The position numbers were made by a program, and so were the translations under genes. DNA of 64,000 nt. Source: Cellulomonas_A sp047229345 (lineage in GTDB: Bacteria > Actinomycetota > Actinomycetes > Actinomycetales > Cellulomonadaceae). The notes beneath the pieces are model-generated. The model did no database searches. It saw only the letters and a list, made by a program, of their open reading frames with translations, and had not been told where the DNA came from. Below are positions 34,795-43,580 of the stretch, piece by piece (position 1 is the stretch's first letter; each line of letters begins with the position of its first letter). Where the stretch lies: the NCBI RefSeq assembly GCF_047229345.1, contig NZ_JBFTER010000003.1, positions 1-64,000 of the forward strand, read 5' to 3'.

Positions 34795-36615
34795 ATGCCC
34801 GAGACCCGATCCCCCGCCCTCGTCGAGCCCGACGCGGCGTGGAGCATCCCGCGACTGCTCGCCGAGCGCGTCGCCCGCGACCCGCACGGCACGCTCGTGG
34901 AGCGCTCGACCGGCCTCGGCGGCACCTGGCGGCCGGTGAGCGCCGCCGCGTTCGCCGACGAGGTCGCGGGAGTGGCACGCGGTCTCGTCGCCCGCGGCAT
35001 CCAGCCGGGCGACAGCGTCGCGATCATGTCGCGCACACGCTACGAGTGGACGGTCGCCGACTTCGCGGTCTGGGCGGCGGGCGGCGTGAGCGTGCCCGTG
35101 TACGAGACGTCGTCCGCCGACCAGGTGCGGTGGATCCTCTCCGACGCACGCGTCCGGCTCGTGCTCGTCGAGACCGCCGCGCACGCCGCGGTCGTCGAGC
35201 AGGTCCGCGGCGAGCTGCCCGAGCTCGGCGACGTCCTCGTGATCGACGAGGGCGCGCTCGACCGGCTCGCCGAGACCGGGACCGACGTCCCCGCCGCCGA
35301 GGTCGAGCGCCGGAGCACGGCGACCGTCGCCGACGACCTGGCCACGATCATCTACACGTCCGGGACGACCGGGCGCCCCAAGGGCGTCGAGCTCACGCAC
35401 GGCAACTTCGCCGCGATCACGCTCAACGGCGTCGCGGGCCTGACCGACGTCGTCGCCTCGCCGGGCTCGCGCACGCTGCTGTTCATGCCGCTCGCGCACG
35501 TCTTCGCGCGCTTCATCCAGGTCCTGTGCATCCCGTCCGGCGCCGTCCTGGGCCACACGCCGGACACCCGCAACCTGCTCGCCGACCTCGGGACGTTCCA
35601 GCCGACGTTCATCCTCGCGGTCCCGCGCGTCTTCGAGAAGGTCTACAACTCCTCCGAGCAGAAGGCCGGCACGGGCGCGAAGCTGCGCATCTTCCGCTGG
35701 TCCGCCAAGGTCGCCATCGCCTACTCACGCGCTCTCGAGCAGCCCGGTGGGCCGGGCGCGGCGCTCAAGGCGCAGAAGGCCGTCGCGGAGACGCTCGTCC
35801 ACCGCAAGCTGCGCGCCGCGCTCGGCGGCCGCGCGCGCTACGCCGTCTCGGGCGGCGCACCCCTCGGGGAGCGGCTCGGGCACTTCTACCGCGGCATCGG
35901 CCTGATCGTGCTCGAGGGCTACGGCCTCACGGAGACGACCTCGGCCACAGCCGTGAACCGTCCCGAGCTCACCAAGATCGGGACGGTCGGCCCGGCGTAC
36001 CCGGGCGCGTCGCTCCGCGTCGACGACGACGGCGAGATCCTCGTCCGCGGCCCGCACGTCTTCCGCGGCTACCACGGCAACGCCGAGGCGACCGCGGAGG
36101 CCCTGCAGGACGGCTGGTTCCGCACCGGCGACCTCGGGACCCTCGACGAGGACGGCTGCCTGCGGATCACCGGCCGCAAGAAGGAGATCATCGTGACCGC
36201 GGGCGGCAAGAACGTCGCGCCCGCGGTGCTCGAGGACCGGTTGCGTGGCCACCCCCTCGTGAGCCAGGTCGTCGTCGTCGGGGACGCCCGCCCGTTCATC
36301 GGGGCGCTCGTCACGCTCGACGCCGAGCTGCTGCCCGGCTGGCTCACGTCGCACGGCCTGCCCGTCATGGACGTCGCCGCGGCCGCGGCCCACCCCGAGG
36401 TGCTCGCCGCGCTCGACCGCGCCGCCGAGCGCGCCAACGAGGCCGTCTCGCGTGCCGAGTCGATCCGCAAGCTGCGCGTGCTGCCGCTCGACTTCACCGA
36501 GGCGAACGGGTACCTGACACCGTCGCTCAAGGTGAAGCGTGCCGTCGTGCTGCAGGACTTCGCCGGGGAGATCGACGCGCTCTACGTCGACACGCGCGAG
36601 GCCGGCGGGCACTGA
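34795..36615 (+). CDS. AMP-dependent long-chain acyl-CoA synthetase (FadD15-like)
   Basis: 606-residue ANL-superfamily enzyme that activates a fatty acid through acyl-AMP to acyl-CoA. The P-loop TIIYTSGTTGRPKGVELTHGN lies near residues 182-202, LEGYGLTETTSA near 380, and the hinge region GDLGTLDEDGCLRITGRKKEIIVTAGGKNVAP near 445-475. The C-terminal catalytic Lys is in YLTPSLKVKR. The family wording is of the FadD15/long-chain type common in actinobacteria. It stands alone; the next gene is convergent. Confidence 0.92.
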   Translation: MPETRSPALVEPDAAWSIPRLLAERVARDPHGTLVERSTGLGGTWRPVSAAAFADEVAGVARGLVARGIQPGDSVAIMSRTRYEWTVADFAVWAAGGVSVPVYETSSADQVRWILSDARVRLVLVETAAHAAVVEQVRGELPELGDVLVIDEGALDRLAETGTDVPAAEVERRSTATVADDLATIIYTSGTTGRPKGVELTHGNFAAITLNGVAGLTDVVASPGSRTLLFMPLAHVFARFIQVLCIPSGAVLGHTPDTRNLLADLGTFQPTFILAVPRVFEKVYNSSEQKAGTGAKLRIFRWSAKVAIAYSRALEQPGGPGAALKAQKAVAETLVHRKLRAALGGRARYAVSGGAPLGERLGHFYRGIGLIVLEGYGLTETTSATAVNRPELTKIGTVGPAYPGASLRVDDDGEILVRGPHVFRGYHGNAEATAEALQDGWFRTGDLGTLDEDGCLRITGRKKEIIVTAGGKNVAPAVLEDRLRGHPLVSQVVVVGDARPFIGALVTLDAELLPGWLTSHGLPVMDVAAAAAHPEVLAALDRAAERANEAVSRAESIRKLRVLPLDFTEANGYLTPSLKVKRAVVLQDFAGEIDALYVDTREAGGH

Positions 36616-36637
36616 GCCGTCGGCACCGTCGCACGCA

Positions 36638-36675
36638 CGACGCGCGCACCGACCGCCGGGCCGGTGCGCGCGTCG
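36638..36675. terminator. Bidirectional hairpin between convergent genes
   Basis: Perfect 14-bp stem, arms 36638-36651 and 36662-36675 (CGACGCGCGCACCG and complement), ten-base loop, between the acyl-CoA ligase and the convergent Rv2629-like gene. Confidence 0.7.
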
Positions 36676-36694
36676 CAGTCGTGCGGGTCGCGGG

Positions 36695-37897
36695 TCAGAC
36701 CACGTCGTGCACGCGCGTCCGGTCGCCCGACTGCGTGAGCAGCGACTCGCTCGGCGTCGACGGGTCGTGCCAGCGGAGCACGGCGCCGACCCCGTCGATC
36801 AGGTCGACGCTGCCGTCCACGGCGAACGTCAGCCCGGCGTCCTGCCCGAGCGCCGCCCGGACCACCGCGATGTCGGCGCGCAGCTCGCGTGCCCCCTCGT
36901 CGACCCCCATGGCCTCGAGCCCGGCCCGGTCGACCGCGATCTGCAGCGGGTCCGGCCCCACCCACGCCGTGCGCTCCGCGAGAGGCGACGCGGGCGTGCT
37001 GACCGACTCGAGCAGCACGAGCTCGGCGACCTGCCCGCGCTGCAGCACCGCGATCACGTCACCGAGCTGCGTCACCGCCGCGCCGGCACGGCCCTGCTCC
37101 TGACGGAACCGGTCGAGCACCTCCTCGCGGCGCCGCGCCCGGAACGCCTCGAGCGTCGCCTGGACGCGCTCGTCGAACGCGTCCTGCTTGACGCCCTCGG
37201 CACGCGAGCCTCCCGGCACGTCGACGACGAGCTCCTTGGTGCGGTGCCCGAGCGCCTCGTGCAGCAGCGGCACCTCGCGCACGTCGCCCGTCAGGATCAC
37301 GAGCTCCGGGCTGCGGTCGACGACCTGCCGGTCGATCTCCGCGGCGACGGTCTCGGCGTTGCGCTCCCAGGAGTCCTCCGCGCGCATCTGCATGCGCCGG
37401 TGCGCCCAGCCGTCACCGCTGCGGACCTTGCGGATCACGTCGTGGTCACCCTCGACGACCTCGTGCTGCCGCCCGTCGAGCCGGCCCGCCTCGTCGCTCC
37501 AGTAGAGGTCGGCACCCTGCCGGTCGACCTGCACGAGCAGGTAGCTGACGGCCTCGTCGGCCGCACGCGCTGCCGGCAGCAGCGAGGGGACGGGTCCGTG
37601 GACCGCGGAGTTGCTCGCCGGTGGGTCGGCGAGCACCCGGTCGATCGCGACGCCCTGGGAGTCGGCGATCAGCACGCGCCCGTGCGGGCCGGGGACCCGG
37701 GTCTGCGTGGTGACGCGCTCCTCGATCTCGTCGAGGAGGGTCGCCGGAGCGCCCTGGCGGTCGAGCTCGCGGCGCAGTCCCTTCCACCGGTCGAGCACCT
37801 CGGTCTCCCCCGCGGCGTCGGCGCGGGTCGCGTCGAGGTAGACGGTCGTGAACGGACCCGTGCGTCCGAGCAACGGCTTGAGCCAGTCGAGCTTCAT
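36695..37897 (-). CDS. Rv2629/Balon-type eRF1-fold protein (ribosome hibernation or Vms1-like)
   Basis: 400 residues from the ATG at 37897 (MKLDWLKPLL). The order of parts fits the bacterial archaeo-eukaryotic release factor family: an N-terminal domain (GPFTTVYLDATRADAAGETEVLDRWKGLRREL), a middle domain with VVEGDHDVIRKVRSGDGWAHRRMQMRAEDSWERNAETVAAEID and ELVILTGDVREVPLLHEAL, and a C-terminal domain. Mycobacterial Rv2629 and the Psychrobacter protein Balon belong here; Balon occupies the A site of hibernating ribosomes. Annotators also call the family Vms1/Ankzf1-like peptidyl-tRNA hydrolase. No GGQ motif is seen. Role inferred from family. Confidence 0.8.
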   Translation of the reverse strand: MKLDWLKPLLGRTGPFTTVYLDATRADAAGETEVLDRWKGLRRELDRQGAPATLLDEIEERVTTQTRVPGPHGRVLIADSQGVAIDRVLADPPASNSAVHGPVPSLLPAARAADEAVSYLLVQVDRQGADLYWSDEAGRLDGRQHEVVEGDHDVIRKVRSGDGWAHRRMQMRAEDSWERNAETVAAEIDRQVVDRSPELVILTGDVREVPLLHEALGHRTKELVVDVPGGSRAEGVKQDAFDERVQATLEAFRARRREEVLDRFRQEQGRAGAAVTQLGDVIAVLQRGQVAELVLLESVSTPASPLAERTAWVGPDPLQIAVDRAGLEAMGVDEGARELRADIAVVRAALGQDAGLTFAVDGSVDLIDGVGAVLRWHDPSTPSESLLTQSGDRTRVHDVV

Positions 37898-38123
37898 GGG
37901 CAGCCCTCCGGGGATGCAGTGGAGTGGACCCGGCCCTCCTGCCCGGCCGGGTGCTGACCCCTCCACCATGGTTCACCCCGCAGGGCCGCGCCACCCGGTC
38001 GACCGTCCTGATCGGGCGCTCGTGGCGACCTGTCGGTGCACGACGCCACCGGTGTCCGGACATGTCCGGACACCGGGGCACGGACCGGTCGACGAGCCGC
38101 GGCGCGGTGGCCGCGGCTGGGCG

Positions 38124-38552
38124 TCAGGCGCCGCTGCGCGCGTCCGACGCGATCGCCTCGTGGTGGCGGATCACCTCGTCGACGATGAACGCGAGGAACT
38201 TCTCCGCGAAGACCGGGTCGAGCTCGGCCTCGTGCGCGAGCGTCCGCAGCCGGGCGACCTGGCGCGCCTCGCGTCCCGGGTCGGAGGGCGGGAGACCGCG
38301 CGACGCCTTGAGGACGCCGACCTGCTGGGTGGCCTTGAACCGCTCGGCGAGCAGGTAGACGAGGGCGGCGTCGATGTTGTCGATGCTCCCGCGCAGCCGT
38401 ACGAGCTCGGCGGGCAGCTCCGCGCCGTCGACGGGGGGCGCGTCCGTGGGTGCCGGATCGACGGGCAGGTCCGGGTCGGTCCGGCGCGTGGCGTCCACCG
38501 GCGCGGCGAAGGTCTCGTTCTCGGTCGGCACGGTGCGGCTGTCCTCGGTCAC
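38124..38552 (-). CDS. Chorismate mutase, AroQ type
   Basis: 142 residues. The first 45 are acidic, Pro-rich and probably disordered. The core is the all-helical AroQ fold: LVRLRGSIDNIDAALVYLLAERFKATQQVGVLKASRGLPPSDPGREARQVARLRTLAHEAELDPVFAEKFLAFIVDEVIRHHE, with the Arg and Lys that hold chorismate (R in LRGSIDNID, K in VLKASR) in place. It starts phenylalanine/tyrosine synthesis from chorismate. The GTG at 38552 lies seven bases after TAGGAT (38565-38560), so the mRNA is probably leaderless. Confidence 0.88.
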   Translation of the reverse strand: MTEDSRTVPTENETFAAPVDATRRTDPDLPVDPAPTDAPPVDGAELPAELVRLRGSIDNIDAALVYLLAERFKATQQVGVLKASRGLPPSDPGREARQVARLRTLAHEAELDPVFAEKFLAFIVDEVIRHHEAIASDARSGA

Positions 38553-38600
38553 GCGGCCGATCCTAGGTGTGGTCGTCCTGCGCCTGCGGGGACCGTCCGC

Positions 38601-39890
38601 TCAGGCGGACTTCTCGCGCGGCGTGCGCTTCGGGGTGCTCGCGTCCCGCGGGACCAGCGTCGGGTTGACGTTCTCCAGGACGACCTCGCGGGTGATGACG
38701 ACCCGGGCCACGTCGTCGCGGCTCGGCACCTCGAACATCACCTGCTGGAGGACCTCCTCCATGATCGCCCGCAGCCCGCGCGCGCCCGTGCCGCGCAGGA
38801 GGGCGAGGTCGGCGATCGCCGCGATGGCGTCGTCGGAGAACTCGAGGTCCACGCCGTCGATCTCGAACATCCGCTGGTACTGCTTGATGAGCGCGTTGCG
38901 CGGCTCGGTGAGGATCCGCATGAGCGCCGACTGGTCGAGCGGCGAGACCGTCGTGATGACGGGGACGCGGCCGATGAACTCGGGGATGAGCCCGAACTTC
39001 AGCAGGTCCTCCGGCATGACCTCGCCGTAGACGTCCGTGTCGTCGGCCGAGTGCAGCGGCGCACCGAAGCCGATGCCCCGGCGACCGGAGCGCGAGGTGA
39101 TGATCTCGTCGAGCCCGGCGAACGCGCCGGCGACGATGAACAGCACGTTCGTCGTGTCGATCTGGATGAACTCCTGGTGCGGGTGCTTGCGCCCGCCCTG
39201 CGGGGGCACCGACGCGGTCGTGCCCTCGAGGATCTTCAGCAGCGCCTGCTGCACGCCCTCGCCGGAGACGTCGCGCGTGATCGACGGGTTCTCGCTCTTG
39301 CGGGCGATCTTGTCGACCTCGTCGATGTAGATGATGCCCGTCTCGGCCTTCTTGACGTCGTAGTCCGCGGCCTGGATGAGCTTGAGGAGGATGTTCTCGA
39401 CGTCCTCGCCGACGTAGCCCGCCTCGGTCAGCGCCGTCGCGTCGGCGATCGCGAAGGGGACGTTGAGCATGCGCGCGAGAGTCTGCGCGAGGTACGTCTT
39501 GCCGCAGCCCGTGGGGCCGATCAGCAGGATGTTCGACTTCGCGATCTCGATCGGCTGCTCGCCGCCGGACCCGGGACCCAGGCGGCCGAGCTCGCCGGCC
39601 TGGATGCGCTTGTAGTGGTTGTACACCGCGACGGCGAGCGACCGCTTCGCGGGCTCCTGCCCGATGATGTACTGCTCGAGGAAGGCGAAGATCTCCTTCG
39701 GCTTGGGCAGCTCGACCATGCCGACCTCGGTCGCCTCGGCGAGCTCCTCCTCGATGATCTCGTTGCACAGGTCGATGCACTCGTCGCAGATGTACACCCC
39801 AGGGCCCGCGATGAGCTTCTTGACCTGCTTCTGGGACTTCCCGCAGAACGAGCACTTGAGGAGATCGGCTCCGTCCCCGATGCGAGCCAC
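38601..39890 (-). CDS. clpX: ClpX, ATPase subunit of the Clp protease
   Basis: AAA+ unfoldase that feeds proteins to ClpP. 429 residues. The N-terminal zinc finger has C13, C16, C35 and C38 (CSFCGKSQKQV and CDEC). Walker A GPTGCGKT spans 125-132, the pore loop reads GYVG, Walker B IIYIDEVDKI, and the RKH loop GGRKHPHQEF. The start is GTG at 39890 (VARIGDGADLL) with GGAAGGGG upstream. A longer reading with about 40 more residues is rejected because these lack family resemblance. It lies 199 bases after clpP2, on the same strand. Confidence 0.96.
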   Translation of the reverse strand: MARIGDGADLLKCSFCGKSQKQVKKLIAGPGVYICDECIDLCNEIIEEELAEATEVGMVELPKPKEIFAFLEQYIIGQEPAKRSLAVAVYNHYKRIQAGELGRLGPGSGGEQPIEIAKSNILLIGPTGCGKTYLAQTLARMLNVPFAIADATALTEAGYVGEDVENILLKLIQAADYDVKKAETGIIYIDEVDKIARKSENPSITRDVSGEGVQQALLKILEGTTASVPPQGGRKHPHQEFIQIDTTNVLFIVAGAFAGLDEIITSRSGRRGIGFGAPLHSADDTDVYGEVMPEDLLKFGLIPEFIGRVPVITTVSPLDQSALMRILTEPRNALIKQYQRMFEIDGVDLEFSDDAIAAIADLALLRGTGARGLRAIMEEVLQQVMFEVPSRDDVARVVITREVVLENVNPTLVPRDASTPKRTPREKSA

Positions 39891-40089
39891 GTGCGTCCCC
39901 TTCCTCGGTGTCGCTCTCCGCCCGGTCGGGCGGCGCGTCGGTCCTGCGCAGAGCTCTCCGGTCGCCGGCCTCGGCGTTCCCCCGTGCTCCCCACCATTGC
40001 ACACCACGTGGGCCGACATGTCAGCCCGCCGGGCCGGTGGAGGCCCGACTGTCCGCCGGGCCCGCAGGTCGCGGGCCCGGCGGCACGCG

Positions 40090-40806
40090 TCAGACGGGCT
40101 GGACGACCGGCGTCACGACACCCTTGCGCGACGCGAGCACCTGGTCGACGAGGCCGTACTCGTGCGCCTCGGCGGCGGTCAGGATCTTGTCGCGCTCGAT
40201 GTCGTTGCGCACCTGCTCGACGTCCCGGCCGGTGTGCTTCGCGAGCGTCGCCTCGAGCCACTCGCGCATGCGGATGAGCTCGTTGGCGTGGATCTCGATG
40301 TCGGACGCCTGGGCGTAGCCGCCGCCCTCCATCGCGGGCTGGTGGATCAGCACGCGGGCGTTCGGCAGCGCGAGGCGCTTGCCCGGGCTGCCGGCGCCGA
40401 GCAGCACCGCCGCCGCCGACGCGGCCTGCCCGAGGCAGACCGTGACGAGCTGCGGCTTGATGTACTGCATCGTGTCGTAGATCGCCGTCATCGCGGTGAA
40501 CGAGCCACCGGGCGAGTTGATGTACAGCGTGATGTCACGGTCCGGGTCCGTGCTCTCGAGCACGAGCAGCTGGGCCATGATGTCGTCGGCCGACGCGTCG
40601 TCGACCTGCACCCCGAGGAAGATGATGCGGTCCTCGAAGAGCTTGGTGTAGGGGTCCTGGCGCTTGAAGCCGTAGGCCGTGCGCTCCTCGAACTGCGGCA
40701 GCACGTACCGGCTGCTCGGGGACGCGGGCCCCTGCCCGGACCAGCCGGACGCGCCCGGCCCGGCCAGGCGCCCGGCGCGGGCGATGAACTGGGACTCGAT
40801 GCTCAC
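40090..40806 (-). CDS. clpP2: ClpP2, Clp protease proteolytic subunit
   Basis: 238-residue serine protease subunit, second of two tandem copies. A 45-residue N-terminal extension precedes the core. Catalytic Ser130 (GQAASAAA) and His155 (LIHQPAM) are visible, and Asp follows in IERDKILTA. Actinobacteria need both ClpP1 and ClpP2 to form the mixed tetradecamer. GTG at 40806 with GAGGAG eight bases upstream. It lacks its own obvious promoter in the 39-base gap from clpP1. Confidence 0.95.
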   Translation of the reverse strand: MSIESQFIARAGRLAGPGASGWSGQGPASPSSRYVLPQFEERTAYGFKRQDPYTKLFEDRIIFLGVQVDDASADDIMAQLLVLESTDPDRDITLYINSPGGSFTAMTAIYDTMQYIKPQLVTVCLGQAASAAAVLLGAGSPGKRLALPNARVLIHQPAMEGGGYAQASDIEIHANELIRMREWLEATLAKHTGRDVEQVRNDIERDKILTAAEAHEYGLVDQVLASRKGVVTPVVQPV

Positions 40807-40845
40807 TGGGTTCTCCTCAGGTCTCGGTGGTCGGTCGGGACGCGG

Positions 40846-41469
40846 TCAGGACGCCGTGGTCCCGCCACCGCCGGAGACCGATCCGGCGTGGGTGACGACG
40901 TGGTCGACGAAGCCGTACTCGAGCGCCTCGTCCGCGGTGAACCAGCGGTCGCGGTCCGAGTCGGCGTTGATCTGCTCGGGCGTCTTGCCGGTCTGCTCCG
41001 CGATGAGGTCCGCGAGGACCTTCTTCATGTGCATGATCAGCTGGGCGTTGATCCGCACGTCCGTCGCCGTGCCGCCGATGCCGCCCGAGGGCTGGTGCAT
41101 CATCACGCGGGTGTGCGGGGTCGCGTAGCGCTTGCCCTTGGTGCCCGAGGAGAGCAGGAACTGCCCCATCGACGCCGCCATGCCGATCGCGACGGTCGCC
41201 ACGTCCGGCTGGATGTACTTCATGGTGTCGTAGATCGCCATGCCGGCCGTGATCGAGCCGCCGGGCGAGTTGATGTACAGGAAGATGTCCTTGTCCGGGT
41301 CCTCTGCGGCCAGGAGCATCATCTGGGCGCAGATGGCGTTCGCGTTCTCGTCGCGCACCTCGGAGCCCAGCCAGATGATGCGCTCCCGCAGGAGCCGGTT
41401 GTAGATGTGGTCGTTGAGGCCGAAACCGGGGGAATCGGCCCGGGCGATCGCCGGCATCTGGTCGTTCAC
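40846..41469 (-). CDS. clpP1: ClpP1, Clp protease proteolytic subunit
   Basis: 207 residues. Catalytic Ser100 (GMAASMGQF), His125 (MMHQPSGG) and Asp174 (SDRDRWF). I chose the GTG at 41469 because GAGGGAG lies six bases upstream and the resulting length is the family norm. In-frame ATG at 41523 and TTG at 41529 also exist; the ATG is eight bases after the -10 and could be used in a leaderless message, adding 18 residues. First gene of clpP1-clpP2(-clpX). Confidence 0.94.
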   Translation of the reverse strand: MNDQMPAIARADSPGFGLNDHIYNRLLRERIIWLGSEVRDENANAICAQMMLLAAEDPDKDIFLYINSPGGSITAGMAIYDTMKYIQPDVATVAIGMAASMGQFLLSSGTKGKRYATPHTRVMMHQPSGGIGGTATDVRINAQLIMHMKKVLADLIAEQTGKTPEQINADSDRDRWFTADEALEYGFVDHVVTHAGSVSGGGGTTAS

Positions 41470-41531
41470 GAAGGCTCCCTCGTCAGACTGCGTCCGCTCC
41501 CGGAACCGGGGGCGGACCTGCATGTGCAAGG

Positions 41532-41590
41532 ACCCTAACGCGCACGTGCGACGGCGAACGTCCCGCGGACACGCGTTTTCGCTGACGGCG
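41532..41590 (-). promoter_or_regulatory. clpP1 promoter with a ClgR-like activator site
   Basis: TAGGGT at 41537-41532 is the -10. The -35 region (CGTTCG) is poor. CGCTGACGGCG at 41580-41590, flanked by TTTT and CAC, fits the CGC-Y-N-A-N-R-GCG core described for ClgR, the activator of actinobacterial clp genes. Its centre lies about 60 bases before the expected transcription start, the usual place for an activator. Confidence 0.6.
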
Positions 41591-41621
41591 CACCCGGCCC
41601 GTCACCCCTCACCCGGACACG

Positions 41622-41658
41622 CGCAGGGCCCCGCACCGGGTGGGTGCGGGGCCCTGCG
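41622..41658 (-). terminator. Terminator of tig
   Basis: Perfect 16-bp stem, arms 41622-41637 and 41643-41658 (CGCAGGGCCCCGCACC and complement), five-base loop, directly after the tig stop and before the clpP1 promoter. Confidence 0.75.
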
Positions 41659-41676
41659 TCGAGCGACCGACCGGGG

Positions 41677-43068
41677 TCAGGCCTTGGCGTCCTCGGCGGG
41701 CGCCTCGTCGTCGAAGACGATGTCCGAGTCGTCGGCGCCGACGCTCGCCTGCACGGCGGCGTCCTCGAGCGCGTCCTCCTCGTCGGACCCGATGAACTCC
41801 GACAGGTCGACGGGCGCACCGCTCGCGTCGGTCACCGAGACCCGGCGCAGCGCGATCGCGAGCGCCTTGGACCGGGCGACCTCGCCGACCATCGCGGGGA
41901 TCTGGCCCTGCTGGTCGACGGTCTGGATGAACGTGTTCGGGTCCATGCCGTACTGGCGCGACGCGCTCACGAGGTAGTCGAGCAGCTCGTTCTGGCTGAC
42001 CTTGACCTCGAGCTGCTCGGCGAGCGTGTCGAGCAGGATCTGGTTGCGCAGGGCCGTCTCGGCCTGCTCGCCGACCTCGGCGCGGTGCTCGGCGTCCTCG
42101 AGGCGACCCTCGTTCTCGAGGTGACGGTGCACCTCGGCCTCGACGACGCCGGCCGGGACCGGGATCTCCGTGGCGGCGAGGAGCTGCTCGAGGAGCAGGT
42201 CCCGCGCCTGGACGGCCTGGCCCGACGCCTTGTTCTTCGCGGCCTGCTCGCGCAGGTCGGCCTCGAGCTCGGCGAGCGTGTCGAACTCGCTCGCGAGCTG
42301 GGCGAAGTCGTCGTCCGCGGCGGGGAGCTCGCGCGTCTTGACCGTCGTGGCCGTGACCGTGACCTGGGCCTTCTCGCCCGCGTGGTCGCCGCCCGCGAGG
42401 GTCGTCTCGAACGTCGTGGTCTCGCCGCCCGAGAGGCCCTCGAGCGCCTCGTCGAGGCCCTCGAGCATGTTGCCCGAGCCGATCTGGTAGCTGATGCCGC
42501 TCACGGAGTCGACCTGCTCGCCGTCGATCGTCGCCTCGAGGTCGAGCACCACGAAGTCGCCCTCGGCCGCCGGGCGGTCAACGCCCACCAGGGTGCCGAA
42601 GCGCTCGCGCAGGGCGTCGAGCCGGGTCGCGACGTCCTCGTCGGTGACGGTGACGTCGTCGACCGAGACCGTCAGGGAGTCGAGCGCGGGCACGGTGATC
42701 TCGGGGCGGACCTCGACCTCGGCGGTGAAGTGCAGCTCGCCCTCCTCGCCCGCGGGGGCGGCGGTCAGCGCGGGGACCTTGGTGACCTCGACCTCGGGCT
42801 GGCCGAGCGGGCGCAGCTTGTTCTCGCGGACGGCCTCGGCGTAGAAGCCCGACAGGCCCTCGTTGACGGCGTGCTCGATCACGGCCACGCGACCGACGCG
42901 CTGGTCGATGATCCGCGGGGGCACCTTGCCCTTGCGGAAGCCGGGGACCGTGACCTGCTCAGCGATGTGCTGGTAGGCGTGGTCGATGCTCGGCTTGAGC
43001 TCGTCGTACGGCACCTCGACGGTCAGCTTGACCTTGGTGGCGTCCAGGGTCTCGACGGCGCTCTTCAC
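41677..43068 (-). CDS. tig: Trigger factor, ribosome-associated chaperone and prolyl isomerase
   Basis: 463 residues from the GTG at 43068 (VKSAVETLDATKVKLTVEVP). The ribosome-binding signature GFRKGKVP is at residues 43-50. The FKBP-like domain follows (about 150-235, FVVLDLEATIDGEQVDSVSGISYQIGSGNMLEGLDEAL), then the helical C-terminal arms, and an acidic tail (EFIGSDEEDALEDAAVQ) typical of actinobacterial forms. An in-frame TTG at 43083 would add five residues, but GGAG sits nine bases before the GTG. Neighbouring clpP1P2-clpX is the usual order. Confidence 0.95.
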   Translation of the reverse strand: MKSAVETLDATKVKLTVEVPYDELKPSIDHAYQHIAEQVTVPGFRKGKVPPRIIDQRVGRVAVIEHAVNEGLSGFYAEAVRENKLRPLGQPEVEVTKVPALTAAPAGEEGELHFTAEVEVRPEITVPALDSLTVSVDDVTVTDEDVATRLDALRERFGTLVGVDRPAAEGDFVVLDLEATIDGEQVDSVSGISYQIGSGNMLEGLDEALEGLSGGETTTFETTLAGGDHAGEKAQVTVTATTVKTRELPAADDDFAQLASEFDTLAELEADLREQAAKNKASGQAVQARDLLLEQLLAATEIPVPAGVVEAEVHRHLENEGRLEDAEHRAEVGEQAETALRNQILLDTLAEQLEVKVSQNELLDYLVSASRQYGMDPNTFIQTVDQQGQIPAMVGEVARSKALAIALRRVSVTDASGAPVDLSEFIGSDEEDALEDAAVQASVGADDSDIVFDDEAPAEDAKA

Positions 43069-43182
43069 TTCGATGATCTCCAACTGGTCGGGGCGGGCGC
43101 CGGCGACTCCGGCGATCTCCGGGGCCGACGCGCGGCCCCGCGCCAGGCAGCCCGGCAGGTGACCGCACGCTGGCGACCCTCG

Positions 43183-43211
43183 ATCCTACGTCACCCGGTC
43201 CGACGTCCCAA
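43183..43211 (-). promoter_or_regulatory. tig promoter
   Basis: TTGGGA (43211-43206), 17-base gap, TAGGAT (43188-43183): a good sigma-A type promoter giving an untranslated leader of about 105 bases. Confidence 0.65.
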
Positions 43212-43278
43212 GCCGCCAGGTCACGCCCGGGGCCGCCCCGCCGGTCGGACCGCGTCGTGGGCGGGGCCGGTCGCAGAG

Positions 43279-43352
43279 TCGGGATGGCGGGATTCGAACC
43301 CACGACCTTCCGCTCCCAAAGCGGACGCGCTACCAACCTGCGCCACATCCCG
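43279..43352 (-). tRNA. tRNA-Pro (anticodon TGG)
   Basis: 74 bases. The acceptor stem pairs CGGGATG with CATCCCG, discriminator A at 43279. The anticodon loop is CTTTGGGAG with TGG, and the T arm contains GGTTCGAATCC. No CCA is encoded. Confidence 0.95.
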
Positions 43353-43491
43353 TGCGGGGCCGAGTCTAGTGGCGCCACAGGCGGAGAGGGCCTCGTCGGC
43401 CGGGTGCGGGTCGACGGGCGGGACGGGCGCGTCGCACGGCGCTGCGCGGAGCCGCTAACCTGGGGCCGCTGGTCCGGCGAGAGCCGACCGC

Positions 43492-43565
43492 GCGGGTGTA
43501 GCTCAATGGTAGAGCCCCAGTCTTCCAAACTGGCTACGCGAGTTCGATTCTCGTCACCCGCTCCA
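43492..43565 (+). tRNA. tRNA-Gly (anticodon TCC)
   Basis: Acceptor stem GCGGGTG with CACCCGC, D arm TAGCTCAATGGTAGAGC, anticodon loop TCTTCCAAA with TCC, T arm AGTTCGATTCT. Discriminator T at 43562 and the CCA end is encoded (43563-43565). TAACCT at 43455-43460 is a likely -10. Confidence 0.95.
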
Positions 43566-43580
43566 CCCGTGCCCACCCGC

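Noticed and set aside
41469..41529. TTG or ATG starts for clpP1 at 41529/41523
   Set aside because: The GTG at 41469 has GAGGGAG at good spacing and gives the family N-terminus. The leaderless ATG is kept only as an alternative.
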